From an uncultured Saprospiraceae bacterium (GTDB taxonomy: Bacteria > Bacteroidota > Bacteroidia > Chitinophagales > Saprospiraceae), in the NCBI GenBank assembly GCA_937928405.1, contig CALFWZ010000048.1:1-64000 (forward strand): a stretch of 64,000 bases of DNA, read 5' to 3'. Positions 51,272-61,698 of this stretch are shown piece by piece. Made by a program: the position numbers and the translations under genes. Each line of letters begins with the position of its first letter. Within the stretch, counting starts at the first letter, position 1. Under the pieces are notes generated by a model. That model was not told the origin of the DNA. It worked only from the letters and a program-made list of their open reading frames with translations, and ran no database searches.

Positions 51272-53395
51272 TTATAATTTAATACCTAATCCAAAATTTG
51301 TATAATCACCACCTTCTTCTACCAAGAAAAAACCTGACTTGAAAAAATCTGGATTACTGCTACTACCTGATATGAAATCTGAATCGATGGAATCATCAGA
51401 CCCAAGATTTGCGGGTGAAATTTCTTCTCCAATTTCTTTAAAGTAATAAATATCATGTTCTTCTCCAACAATTATCCCACTAAAAGTGAAATTGCCATCA
51501 ATATCACTAACTGCTGAGAAATTATCTCCAAGTTCCATCGGGTAATAGCTACTAGAATATCCTAAAGCGGGGCGAATGGTTAGCTCTTTTCCTGCTATAG
51601 GCAACTCACCGACATCTCTAATTCCATTTTCATTTTCATCCATCCAGATTTTTCCTTGAACCACACCAGAGGTTACGATTTTATCTAGGAAAAGCTGAAA
51701 ATTACCACGAAATTCTCCATTGTCGAACGAAATAGTTATTAATTCTCCAACGTTGGTAAATGGACTTACATTCATGGTTAAACCTTCTCCGTCAGTTGCG
51801 ATCCAATCTTGATTTAGGTCATATCCACCACAAACGTATTGCGCGATATTTTGATTTAAATCGTATTTTATCAATAAGCTGGTTGGCGCTAAGCCACTGC
51901 TGTCATTTTCGGCATAGACCCAGATGTATAAGATTTCGTTATCAGCTAGAATAACGTCTAGGTCTTCAAAATTTATAACAAGCGCTTTGTCATCAATAAA
52001 AATACTAACAAATTCATCCGCTATATTTTCACAAACGGTGATCGCTCCAAGATCTATGATAGGTTGGTTTATATCAAAGATGATAGCATCACTTGTTTTC
52101 ATTTCGGTAAGATCATAACCGATGATGGTTCCTTCCATTTCTTCACAATCGAAATAATTATAAGAGAAATTTCCATCGTTATCGGGACTTATTATTGTTG
52201 TCCCAGTATTGGTGATTAGTTTAAGATAGCCATTGGTAATTGCTTGAAATGCGCAGTCTTCTAATGCTCCTGAAATAGTTGAGCTACCGATGCTATTTAC
52301 AGAGATATCTCCTAGATCTTGATCATTCGTTAAGTTTCCAATTGCTAAAAGGAAAAAATCTTGATTGCAATGGAAAATAGACATGGTTAGATCTACGCCC
52401 TCAGGTACCTTGCCACTGAAAAAGCCAGATTCATTAGTGTATCCTGATTGACTGATATTATTATTTTCATCTTTAATAACAATCAATTGGTTCGCAATAG
52501 GTAGACCGGTCTCCGTAACTAAAGTTCCCGTGATATTAACTAATGGAAAAGGAACATCGCAATTCCAAAACGAAAAATGAGCGACCTCTGCTGTTAGAAA
52601 ATCATCCCCAACGACTGCTTTTCCTTCCTCTATCCAAAGGCCTGTTAGTTCGTCTAAATGCCAGGTCGGAATGGTACTATAATTTGCTGTATTGAATCCA
52701 TTAGGAATAGGAAATTTTAAGGTAGCAGTGCTGCCAGTTTGCAGCTGTAATTCTTCTCCTGAAGGACTCATTAATTCTACGGCCATCATCCCGTGACTAA
52801 GTAGTTGGACCATTTGTGCTTCTAAATTTATTCCTCTTAAATCCCCAGGCATCGTATGAATCGTTTCTTCTGTACTAGGGTCATACCAATGCGCACTTAC
52901 TAAAACTTCTCCTTGATAATTTTCTCCATCGCTATCCACTATGGTATTAGGTTGGAAGGTGATAGAACTTCCGCCATTGATGGTTAAGATACGACCAACT
53001 TGACTATCAAAAACCTGTGCTTCCTTTTCAACTAAAATGGCTTCTTGATAGCTATTTTGTCCTGGTAAACCACTCACAAATTGAAAGCCATCGAAATAAC
53101 CTTCTTTGATTATGTTGAGTAGACTGCCTCCCGAGGATAGGTCGATATTCGTAAACCGATAAACACCATTCTCATCGGTGATAGCTGCCTGACTAGCAAT
53201 ATGAATTTCAGCACCTGCGATTGGTTGTTTTTCTGAATCCAAGACCAGGCCCGTGAGATTGGTTTCTACGATAGTCACAGTGCCACCATCGATTGGTTCT
53301 ACTCCGTTATTGACATCCGTGAATACGTCTTTACGACAAGCGAATGATAGAAGCGTAATCAGGGCGGAAAAAAGAATTAAGAATATATTTTTCAT
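51272..53395 (-). CDS. Large lipoprotein with carboxypeptidase-regulatory-like and SdrD-B-like domains
   Basis: 707 residues. The signal ends in a lipobox with LSFAC (Cys about 20). A carboxypeptidase-regulatory-like beta-sandwich (about 45-125: 'GLVLDSEKQPIAGAEIHIASQAAITDENGVYRF') is followed by a long central region, a second such domain (about 290-345), and an SdrD-B-like domain near the end ('GKIWMDENENGIRDVGELPIAGKEL', about 590-690). It probably sits on the outer membrane with stalk-like sandwich domains facing outward. It is located just ahead of the sigma-factor gene. Confidence 0.8.
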   Translation of the reverse strand: MKNIFLILFSALITLLSFACRKDVFTDVNNGVEPIDGGTVTIVETNLTGLVLDSEKQPIAGAEIHIASQAAITDENGVYRFTNIDLSSGGSLLNIIKEGYFDGFQFVSGLPGQNSYQEAILVEKEAQVFDSQVGRILTINGGSSITFQPNTIVDSDGENYQGEVLVSAHWYDPSTEETIHTMPGDLRGINLEAQMVQLLSHGMMAVELMSPSGEELQLQTGSTATLKFPIPNGFNTANYSTIPTWHLDELTGLWIEEGKAVVGDDFLTAEVAHFSFWNCDVPFPLVNITGTLVTETGLPIANQLIVIKDENNNISQSGYTNESGFFSGKVPEGVDLTMSIFHCNQDFFLLAIGNLTNDQDLGDISVNSIGSSTISGALEDCAFQAITNGYLKLITNTGTTIISPDNDGNFSYNYFDCEEMEGTIIGYDLTEMKTSDAIIFDINQPIIDLGAITVCENIADEFVSIFIDDKALVINFEDLDVILADNEILYIWVYAENDSSGLAPTSLLIKYDLNQNIAQYVCGGYDLNQDWIATDGEGLTMNVSPFTNVGELITISFDNGEFRGNFQLFLDKIVTSGVVQGKIWMDENENGIRDVGELPIAGKELTIRPALGYSSSYYPMELGDNFSAVSDIDGNFTFSGIIVGEEHDIYYFKEIGEEISPANLGSDDSIDSDFISGSSSNPDFFKSGFFLVEEGGDYTNFGLGIKL

Positions 53396-53454
53396 TTTAT
53401 TATTTTTTAGAATGAAATCTTTTTAGAATAAAATCTGATCTCTAGAAGTAATGA

Positions 53455-56400
53455 TTAAAGTTTTACTACTCGCTCTGTCCAAGTGTTATTCGCCGTTTTT
53501 ATTTCTACCATATAAATTCCATTCGGGAGCAGACTAAGGTCTAACTGGTTTTCTGGTTTTAGTACGTTCGTTAAAATATCTTTCCCAGTATAGTCCCTTA
53601 GAATGAGTGTTCCTTCTATTTGCTCAGTAACCATCACCAATAATTTTCCAGAAGTTGGATTAGGTGATAAAGAAACCTTCAGATTAGACAATTGATGAAC
53701 TGCTGTACTAATTAAGTCTTCTCCGTCACAATCTTCATCAATATCATTATTCGGAATCTCCGTCGCACCAGGATTAGCAAGTGCATTTTGATCGTCGCAA
53801 TCTTCAAATATATCATACCCATCTTCGTCTACATCAAACGAATAAACCATCGTGTTTTTAGTGGTATTGGTAATAATGGGAGGATTAAAATCAAAATAGA
53901 TTCCAGCCGTATTGGTTATTTCTGTAGTTTCTGGAATATCATCATACGCCTTAATGCTATACATTACGAAGCCCTGGCTCTCCTCAAAATTGGTGGTGCT
54001 ATCTGGTAAAAAGATATCAATGAAATTAAAACTAAGATATTGATCATCCTTTAATTCGGTTTTTAATACCGCATCATGGCTACTGGCAATTACCCGAAAA
54101 GTGGTAGGATCTAAACTTGGATCTAAGGTGTCTCGAATCACCACATGATAAGCTTCTGCATTTCCGGTGTTTTGAAATCGAATCGTATAGGTGAGTGGCT
54201 CATCGATCAAGGCATAATTAAATGGATAAACAGGATTGACTAATTTGTCATTAGGATCGTACGCACAGTCTATTACTTCGTTGTAGTCGAAAGCATTAGA
54301 AGTATAATCTCCACTCAAATCGGTATAGGTAAGATAAGCTTGAAATTGGATCGAACTTCCAATTTGAAAATCTGGTGGTCCAGGAATTCCTAATCTAATT
54401 TCTTTATGAACCAACCCACTTGGGAATAGCTCACTGAAATGCCATCCATATAAGTTGGGAGCAACGATGGTGTCTGGCTGATCGATATATTCCGTACTTG
54501 TAACACTAGAATCTATTTCCAACCAGAGCGTTCCACCAACTATATTGGTTCCCGTATTTTCTCCATAAATATTAAATACCTGCGAATCGTTACAGCGCAA
54601 ATCTCCCGAAGCGATACTTGCTGTCATATTCGAATAATAAAGGGTGGGTTTAATACCAAATACAACGGTATCTATTTGATTGGTTTCCGTTAAACTAAGA
54701 TCGTAGGTGCTATTTGTGGTAAGTGTCCAAAAGGGAATATTGGCATTAAATGAAACCGTATAATCACCCAACGCTCTATAAGCTGCTCCGCCGTTTATTA
54801 AATTGCCATAACTTATATTATTGCCGGGATTAATAATTACACTAGCATCACCAAAGAAAGGTTCTCCTATGTCTAGGCTTCCGTTCTGATTTAAATCATA
54901 AAAGATAGGATGAGCAATCTTTCCAGTAAGATTACAACCAAAGGCTACTTCCTCCGTGCTATTACAACCAGAGGCATTTTCGGTAAACATGGTAGATCCT
55001 CCAGCTCTGATATGATTACAAAAACTGGAAATAGAACAATTATCTAACATTGGATTATTATTAATGCTTAATTCTTCACCAATCGAGGTTAGGTTTTGCA
55101 GACTTGTTAGATCGGTTAAAACATTATTCTCAGTTATAAATAAGCCCTGACCAATTGTAGTCAGGTTCTCTAATCCTGATAGGTTTGTTAAATTTTCGTT
55201 ACCACTTAAAATACAAGAAGCAGAAGCCAGAGAGGTTAGATTGTTGAGACCAGATAGGCTGGTTAAGTTAGAATTATTTACAATGTTTAATCTGATTGTA
55301 ATAGTAGTTATATTATTTAATCCTACTAAATCAGTTAAACTATCATTATTGGAAATGAACACTAATTGGAAGGACGAGGTGGTTATATTACTTAGTCCTG
55401 ATAGACTGACTAGATTAGGATTATTCGCAATAGAAATAACGCCAACGTTGTTGAAAAAAGGGAAACTACTACCAATATTTGTTAAGTTGTTAAGCGCTGA
55501 TAAATTAGTCAGGTTGTCATTGTCCTGTATTACTAAGGATGCGTCAATAATCGTTAAATTTTCCAGTCCAGTTAGATTTATAAGCAGGTGATTATTGTTT
55601 ATGTTAAGCGATCCACCAATAAAGGTTAGGCTACTCAGTCCAGATAGATCGGTTAAAGCGTTATTCTCATCTATCGTTAAGTCTTGACCAATTGTGGTCA
55701 GGTTGTCTAATCCTGATAGGTTTGTCAAGCTATCGTTTTCAGTTATGAATAATTTATTACCAATAGAGTCTAAATTCTCTAACCCTGATAAATTTGTCAA
55801 ACGATTATTATTATTTACCGATAAACTATTAGCAATAGTGGTTAAATTTTCTAGTCCTGATAGATTTGTCAAACGATTATTATTACTTACCACTAAACTA
55901 CTAGCAATAGAGGTTAAATTATCCAGTCCTGACAAACTAGTTAAATGCTCATTATTACTTATCTGACACAGACTAACCGACAAAGATTCACTAATAGAAG
56001 TTAAATTGTTGAGTCCTGATAGACTTGTTAAATTAGCATTGCCAGAAATATTTAATATAGAATTAATAGTGGTTATATTATTCAATCCTAATAAATCTGT
56101 AAGGCTATCATTATTCGTTATGACTAATGCGAAAATAGTTGAGTTTACATTATTTAGTCCTGACAGACTGACGAGATTGGGATTGTTATCGATTTCTATG
56201 CCATTAATATCATTCGCTACATTTATATCACCAATGGTTGTCAAGTTGTTCAGTGCTGATAAACTAGTCAGACTGTCATTGTCTTTTATAACTAAAGTGA
56301 ATTCAATAGTCGTTAAATTTTCCAGTCCTGACAGATTTATAAGACCGTCATTATTTGTTATGTCCAGCGAGCTACCAACAAAGGTTAAGCTACTCAGCCC

Positions 56401-56808
56401 TGATAGATCTGTTAATCCGTTATTGTCCGTTATGGCAAGTGTTCGATCAATAGAAGTAAGATTGTCTAACCCTGATAGATTGGTAAGGTTATCATTGTTT
56501 TCTATAATAAAGTCACCACTAACAGCGGTTAAATTCTCTAGCCCTGATAGAGTGGTTAAATTGCTACAGTCGACGATAGTGAAATCTCCACCAATAGAAC
56601 TTATGTTTTGTAGATCAGAAAGATCCGTAATGCCATTTCCTTGAAGCTTAAGGTTACCTTCTATCTCCGTACAATCTGGATAAGTGGCTAAAAAATCACT
56701 CAGCTGATTTTGGGTATTTATGATTAGGCCATTTGGTAAACAATTTTGTCCAATGATCAGATTAGCAAAGAAGAGTAACGAGAAAAGTAGTTTTAGTTTC
56801 AAATTCAT
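53455..56808 (-). CDS. Leucine-rich-repeat T9SS type A surface protein with MopE-like metal motif
   Basis: 1117 residues with a signal peptide. From about 35 to 600 there are more than twenty repeats of about 24 residues ('L-T-N-L-S-G-L-x-N-L-T-T-I-x-x-x-L-x-I-x-x-N-x-x'), the receptor-L/BspA type of leucine-rich solenoid. Next come a 'YDPNDK' domain of the DUF11/DUF7619 kind (about 845-1000), a Ca-binding-like 'DVDEDGYDIFEDCDDQNALANPGATE' motif as in MopE-type metal-binding repeats, and a type A T9SS sorting domain (SLSPNPTSGKLLV to ERVVKL). It is likely a surface adhesin. The gene is 59 bp upstream of the lipoprotein gene and may be part of the same transcript. Confidence 0.88.
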   Translation of the reverse strand: MNLKLKLLFSLLFFANLIIGQNCLPNGLIINTQNQLSDFLATYPDCTEIEGNLKLQGNGITDLSDLQNISSIGGDFTIVDCSNLTTLSGLENLTAVSGDFIIENNDNLTNLSGLDNLTSIDRTLAITDNNGLTDLSGLSSLTFVGSSLDITNNDGLINLSGLENLTTIEFTLVIKDNDSLTSLSALNNLTTIGDINVANDINGIEIDNNPNLVSLSGLNNVNSTIFALVITNNDSLTDLLGLNNITTINSILNISGNANLTSLSGLNNLTSISESLSVSLCQISNNEHLTSLSGLDNLTSIASSLVVSNNNRLTNLSGLENLTTIANSLSVNNNNRLTNLSGLENLDSIGNKLFITENDSLTNLSGLDNLTTIGQDLTIDENNALTDLSGLSSLTFIGGSLNINNNHLLINLTGLENLTIIDASLVIQDNDNLTNLSALNNLTNIGSSFPFFNNVGVISIANNPNLVSLSGLSNITTSSFQLVFISNNDSLTDLVGLNNITTITIRLNIVNNSNLTSLSGLNNLTSLASASCILSGNENLTNLSGLENLTTIGQGLFITENNVLTDLTSLQNLTSIGEELSINNNPMLDNCSISSFCNHIRAGGSTMFTENASGCNSTEEVAFGCNLTGKIAHPIFYDLNQNGSLDIGEPFFGDASVIINPGNNISYGNLINGGAAYRALGDYTVSFNANIPFWTLTTNSTYDLSLTETNQIDTVVFGIKPTLYYSNMTASIASGDLRCNDSQVFNIYGENTGTNIVGGTLWLEIDSSVTSTEYIDQPDTIVAPNLYGWHFSELFPSGLVHKEIRLGIPGPPDFQIGSSIQFQAYLTYTDLSGDYTSNAFDYNEVIDCAYDPNDKLVNPVYPFNYALIDEPLTYTIRFQNTGNAEAYHVVIRDTLDPSLDPTTFRVIASSHDAVLKTELKDDQYLSFNFIDIFLPDSTTNFEESQGFVMYSIKAYDDIPETTEITNTAGIYFDFNPPIITNTTKNTMVYSFDVDEDGYDIFEDCDDQNALANPGATEIPNNDIDEDCDGEDLISTAVHQLSNLKVSLSPNPTSGKLLVMVTEQIEGTLILRDYTGKDILTNVLKPENQLDLSLLPNGIYMVEIKTANNTWTERVVKL

Positions 56809-56950
56809 AATCTTATAATTTTAAAGAAGAAAGTCATAAATGGTGTGTTCCACTTCCTTCAATTTCTCAATAAATTCACTTGGTGCTACTATACTTACAA
56901 GTCTCAATTACCTTTCGTGACATCATTTCTGGTTTTTTTTTTAATAAAAT

Positions 56951-56979
56951 AGAAAAGCCCTCAAATGGAGGGCTTTTCT
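56951..56979 (-). terminator. Terminator of the leftward T9SS gene at 57060
   Basis: AGAAAAGCCCTC / GAGGGCTTTTCT-type perfect stem with a 4-5 nt loop and T-rich sequence behind it on the minus strand. It separates the 57060-59903 gene from the 53455-56808 gene. Confidence 0.85.
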
Positions 56980-57059
56980 TGTAGCGTATAATTGCTGTGA
57001 TAGAGAGAGAATCTAAGTATTAAGTGTTTGTCAAAATAATTAGCTGTAACTATGTCAAA

Positions 57060-59903
57060 TTATTGAATGATAATTTTTCCCGTTGCGATGAGGTTATTAC
57101 CTTTTTCAATATTAAAAATATACAAACCTGCCCCTAGATTATTGCGCTGAAATGAATATTGAAGGCCAGAAAATTTATCTTCTCTGACGACTTGACCAAT
57201 GCTGTTTAAAATTTTTAGCGAATAATCGTCTTGTTCTTTTCCTTCTAAAAGGGTAATTAAGGTCGTCTGTCTAAACGGATTTGGCGTGATCTTGATGAAC
57301 TCAGAACTTAGACTTTCTTCTTTTGTTGACACGATGATGATTTCGATAAAATCTTCTCCAATCTCATGATAAGTTGTATTCGTTATTATTGGTTGATTCC
57401 GATCAAAAAAGATGGAGGCTGAATTATAGATAATGGTCCCAATTGGATTATCTACCACTTGGCTAATCCGAAATTTCACAAAACCTTGCGAAGCAGATTC
57501 ATTAACAGATTCTGGTGGTAAATTAATTTCTTCGAACGAAAACTTTAAAACATTATTCGTTAATATTTCAAACTGATACCGATGACTACTCGCTCCTAAT
57601 TCTAAAGTGCTTATGTCCAGAACAGGAGAAAGGGTATCTAAAACAACGACCGTCATGGCATCTCCCGTTCCTATATTTTGAAAACGAATTTTATATTCTA
57701 TATCTATATTTTGTCGAATATAATGATTTTCTGTTACGCCCTCTGGAGTCGCAGCTTTATCATTCGGATCATAAGAACCAACATTTTCTAGACACTCAAT
57801 AGAAATTTGTGGACTACCATCATCATCAGGCCACTGGGTATAATATCCCAAACTAAAAATTCCATCTCCATCGGGATCACAACCTTCCACGGTTACATTA
57901 GGCATACTTTCTCCAGGATGTCCAGCAGCTTGGGCGGCTTCCAATCTGACGGTCGCTCCAGTGGATGCAAAAGGTATTTCTTTTGTTTGGCCTGGTACTA
58001 AATCAAAATCACCCATTTGTCGCATTACATTGTCTTCGATGACAATATATTCTAAAGCTTCTGACATGGGGGCTTCTCCAATATTAGTAATCTGAAAACG
58101 AATACTATCCCCATCACAAACCGCATCAACCTCAATACTTGATTCATCCCAAGCAGGATCAAATAGGCAAAAGCTATCTGGAAAAATATGGGCTTCGACA
58201 CAATGGGTTTCACCCAGTACAGTAGCATCACAATCAGGATCTAAGGTGGTATGGACCACAAAATTGCCGCAAGTATTAATTGGAAGATCACCCACCGGAA
58301 AGGTATAGATATTTCCGTTCACGGAAGACCACATCAAGGAGGCACTGTCTACTTGTAAGTCTAGATCAAAATCAATTTCGATGAAGGCATCTTCGGCTGT
58401 TACCGTTCCATCATTGCAGTAATTGACATAATAGGTGTTTGAAAAACAGCGCGTTAATACATTCGTAGAGATATCAACGGTCAGCAATGGACAGTCAACC
58501 AATCCTTGCATGGGAAAGTCAATCTCAATGGTATCGAATGGCATAATTGTCTGGAAGATAGAATCTATACAAGGTTCCCAATAGTTAAAAGGCTCCAAAA
58601 CACTTACGATATAATCACCAGTATCTACCTCAATATTATAGTTCCCTTGCTCATCAACAATTCCATAAAACATATTCTCTGAATTGGTTGCAGCTACCAC
58701 CCATCCCTCCAGTGCTGTTTCATCTAGGGTATTTAAACAGTCGTCATTTTCATCATTCCACACTTGTCCCAATAGTTGGGTATTATAAAGTTCACCAAGC
58801 CCATTTACTTTGAAAACCATTGGGAAAGTGTCTTGGACAGGGAGTTGTACCATTGCCGATACACCGATTAAAAAACCATCATCTGTTGTACAATTTATTT
58901 GTGAGTTCCATAAATCAACTAACGGTCTTATATAAGATTTAACCCAGTTTTCATCACCTGAAGGGGTAAGATTATGAAGACTGAAGTAGGAGTCATTTTG
59001 AAGACTATTTCGAGTGGTTAACGCAAAATTGCCATTGGGAAGTTCTTTAATATCGCCAACACGGGTTACGTCAAAATCTTCCACCCATAATAAATTACCT
59101 AACTCATCAAACCTAGCAACAGATTTTTCTCCGATGGCTACTAAATCACCATTCGCAGTAGTAATGAATGCTCGACAATATTTAAAATTAAAATCGGTGT
59201 AATAATTTTTCCAAATGACGACTCCATTCTCATCTAACTTTAATAATATAAAGGTATCTGAGCTACTACCAACTATATAAGCGGCTACGACTATACTACC
59301 ATCTGATAATCCAACTACTTGTGAACCTAACTCAGATGAAGTTCCAAAATATTTGTTCGCCCAAACCAAGTTACCACCACTATCTAACTTGGTTACTCGA
59401 ATAGAATCGGGAAAAGCAGAAGTTCCAAATCCATTTTGGTCTGTCAGGACAACTCCATTATCACTTGTTTGAGCGATATCTCCGGCAATAGGACCAGAAT
59501 AGATTTGAGACCAGAGCGTATTGCCATCTAAATCGACTTTTGTGATTTGTGACGCTCTAGTATTGTTTGACAACCTTCCTGAGGCAGCGGCGTAAACTAT
59601 ACCACCATTCACAACGGTTGCACCCGTAACGTCTTTATCTGATGGCATATCCTTTTGTAGCCAAAGGGTGTCTCCTGTTTCATCTATTTTGAATAGAAAA
59701 ATACTATTGTCACTACTAATAATTGACTCCCTACTAGAACCAATTACTACATGTTCGCCGTTGCTAAGGTCCAATAGGAAATTCAGTCCTGAAATAGAAA
59801 TTTCATCGTAGTCGTATTCTCGCTCCCAACCTTGCGCTTGAGCAGAAATATGTATCAATAGTAACCAAGTAATTGTCCAGAGGAATTTTTTTGAAGCTTT
59901 CAT
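57060..59903 (-). CDS. T9SS type A surface protein: beta-propeller, SdrD-B-like and YDPNDK domains
   Basis: 947 residues with a signal peptide ending HISAQAQ. Residues 25-370 are propeller-like with 'D.....I.KVDLDG.TLW' blades. An SdrD-B-like insert follows (about 378-450: 'GQVWNDENDDCLNTLDETALEGW'), then sandwich domains and the YDPNDK domain (about 710-860) shared with its neighbour at 53455-56808. The last 75 residues ('ITPNPFRQTTLITLLEG' to GKIIIQ) are a T9SS type A sorting domain. It is probably exported to the surface. It has its own terminator and a divergent upstream region. Confidence 0.88.
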   Translation of the reverse strand: MKASKKFLWTITWLLLIHISAQAQGWEREYDYDEISISGLNFLLDLSNGEHVVIGSSRESIISSDNSIFLFKIDETGDTLWLQKDMPSDKDVTGATVVNGGIVYAAASGRLSNNTRASQITKVDLDGNTLWSQIYSGPIAGDIAQTSDNGVVLTDQNGFGTSAFPDSIRVTKLDSGGNLVWANKYFGTSSELGSQVVGLSDGSIVVAAYIVGSSSDTFILLKLDENGVVIWKNYYTDFNFKYCRAFITTANGDLVAIGEKSVARFDELGNLLWVEDFDVTRVGDIKELPNGNFALTTRNSLQNDSYFSLHNLTPSGDENWVKSYIRPLVDLWNSQINCTTDDGFLIGVSAMVQLPVQDTFPMVFKVNGLGELYNTQLLGQVWNDENDDCLNTLDETALEGWVVAATNSENMFYGIVDEQGNYNIEVDTGDYIVSVLEPFNYWEPCIDSIFQTIMPFDTIEIDFPMQGLVDCPLLTVDISTNVLTRCFSNTYYVNYCNDGTVTAEDAFIEIDFDLDLQVDSASLMWSSVNGNIYTFPVGDLPINTCGNFVVHTTLDPDCDATVLGETHCVEAHIFPDSFCLFDPAWDESSIEVDAVCDGDSIRFQITNIGEAPMSEALEYIVIEDNVMRQMGDFDLVPGQTKEIPFASTGATVRLEAAQAAGHPGESMPNVTVEGCDPDGDGIFSLGYYTQWPDDDGSPQISIECLENVGSYDPNDKAATPEGVTENHYIRQNIDIEYKIRFQNIGTGDAMTVVVLDTLSPVLDISTLELGASSHRYQFEILTNNVLKFSFEEINLPPESVNESASQGFVKFRISQVVDNPIGTIIYNSASIFFDRNQPIITNTTYHEIGEDFIEIIIVSTKEESLSSEFIKITPNPFRQTTLITLLEGKEQDDYSLKILNSIGQVVREDKFSGLQYSFQRNNLGAGLYIFNIEKGNNLIATGKIIIQ

Positions 59904-60002
59904 AACTCTTATTTTTTGTATTGTTGTTTGATAGTTTTTTTAGAAAATGCTGATAATACAAATGTCAGACAATTAAAGGGGTAAAAAAAAGACAAAATAT
60001 AT

Positions 60003-60078
60003 GATTTGTTGAAAAATGATATTGAATTATTGTGATTTTTAAATATATTGTGGATAGGATTTGTTGAGAAATGATATT
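60003..60078 (+). promoter_or_regulatory. 21-bp direct repeat upstream of the helical-protein gene
   Basis: GATTTGTTGAAAAATGATATT (60003-60023) recurs with one change at 60058-60078, 55 bp apart and just before ATG 60087. It could be a tandem regulator site or a small duplication. Confidence 0.45.
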
Positions 60079-60086
60079 TACAAACT

Positions 60087-61487
60087 ATGACAAATAGCCG
60101 CTTAATTACCGTCTTTATTGCCTTAAATGCGGCTGAAAAGGCCAGTTTACGGAAATTCGTAAGCTCTCCCTACCATAATGCGCGGGCAGATGTGATTGAA
60201 TTGCTAGGGTTTTTAATGGATAATTATCGATCTCCAGAGACCTTAAAGAAAACACTTGCCTTCCAAGCGATATTTCCATTAGAGGAAAAATATGATGATT
60301 TCAAGATTCGTCAATCCATGACTTTTTTGTTGCGATTGATTGAGCAGTTTTTAGTTATTGAACAGGTCAAAAGAAAAAAAATCGATCAAAAAATTATGCT
60401 TGCTGAGGTGTATCGAGAAAAAAACTTGTCTAAACTTTTTCAGAAGACAGTTAAAAAAGCAGAACAGTTATTGGTAGCGCATCCACTTCGAAATGTGGCG
60501 TATTATGAATCTGCTTTTCGGATTCAATTAGAACATTATGCCGCAGCCTCCAGTGAAAAAAGAGTAGTACCGCTTAATTTACAACGGATGAATGATTTGC
60601 TCGATATTCGATTTGTGGCAGAAAAACTACGTCGAGCTTGTTTAACTATTGCACACAAAAATGTATTCAATTCTGAATATAAAATTGAATTGTTGAATGA
60701 GATTGAAGAACTGATTCTGCAAAAAGAATTATTATCTGTTCCGGTAATTGCGATTTATTTTTATACCTATAAATCATTGTTAGATGATAATCCTATTCAT
60801 TTTAAAAATTTAAAAAAGCATTTATTTTTACATCTTCATCTTTTTTCACGGGATGAGTTAAGAGATTTATTTATTCTGACGATTAATTATTGTATCAAAA
60901 AAATCAACAATGGAGAAGCTGAATTCCTGCAGGAAAGTTTTGATTTATATCAATCCGGAATAGCATATAATGTCTTTTTGCAAGATGGCTATTTATCCAG
61001 ATTTACGTATAAAAATATTGTGACCATCGGTTTAAAATTGGGAGAATTTACAATTGTTGAAAAATTTATCCATCAGTATAAAAATCAATTGGCACCAAAA
61101 TATCGGGAAGGAAATTTTAGCTATAATCTGGCCTTACTCTACTATTCTCGAAAAGAATACCAAGCAGCTATGCAGCTTTTAATTCAAGTAGAATACGATG
61201 ATGTTTTTCTAAATTTAGACTCCAAAAATATGTTGATGAAAATGTATTTTGAGTTAAAAGAGTTTGATGCTTTAGAATCTTTATTGGGCAGCATGCAAAA
61301 TAATTTGTTGAGAAAAAAAGCAATAGGATATCACAAAAAAAATTATAAAAATATCATTCATTTTACCAAAAAATTATTGAAACTCAATCCTTTTAATCAA
61401 GCCCAAAAAAACAAATTAAGATTAGAAATAGAAGAAAGTCAACCATTAACAGAACGAAAATGGTTGCTGGAGCAATTAGATGCCTGA
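60087..61487 (+). CDS. Helical solenoid protein of unknown function
   Basis: 466 residues, no signal or membrane segment. It begins with 'LNAAEKASLRKFVSSPYHNARADVIELLGFL', a pattern I associate with conserved hypothetical proteins of Saprospiria, followed by TPR-like helix pairs ('NLALLYYSRKEYQAAMQLLIQVE', about 345-370). No catalytic motif. It is comparable in size and composition to the protein at 35280-36779 and may be a distant paralogue. Confidence 0.7.
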   Translation: MTNSRLITVFIALNAAEKASLRKFVSSPYHNARADVIELLGFLMDNYRSPETLKKTLAFQAIFPLEEKYDDFKIRQSMTFLLRLIEQFLVIEQVKRKKIDQKIMLAEVYREKNLSKLFQKTVKKAEQLLVAHPLRNVAYYESAFRIQLEHYAAASSEKRVVPLNLQRMNDLLDIRFVAEKLRRACLTIAHKNVFNSEYKIELLNEIEELILQKELLSVPVIAIYFYTYKSLLDDNPIHFKNLKKHLFLHLHLFSRDELRDLFILTINYCIKKINNGEAEFLQESFDLYQSGIAYNVFLQDGYLSRFTYKNIVTIGLKLGEFTIVEKFIHQYKNQLAPKYREGNFSYNLALLYYSRKEYQAAMQLLIQVEYDDVFLNLDSKNMLMKMYFELKEFDALESLLGSMQNNLLRKKAIGYHKKNYKNIIHFTKKLLKLNPFNQAQKNKLRLEIEESQPLTERKWLLEQLDA

Positions 61488-61565
61488 AAGGAATATAATA
61501 GCAGAAGATACCTCAGTTTTTTAAATATCCTGGTTAATTTCTTCGCAGATCCTTGAATTCTACCA

Positions 61566-61618
61566 TGAAAAGCACCCTAAAAGAAGCGCTTTTCCGCTAG
61601 CCGACAGTTTTTTTTGAT
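61566..61618 (+). terminator. Possible terminator after the helical-protein gene
   Basis: GAAAAGC pairs with GCTTTTC (7 bp) and an eight-base T run begins about 16 bp later. The hairpin is weak and the spacing is longer than usual. Confidence 0.35.
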
Positions 61619-61698
61619 TTTTAATGGATTTTTACACGCAACTATCTCGCTTTTTATCGTTTTAGATAAGTCAACCTTCTTTCTCCTGAGTGAGTCGT

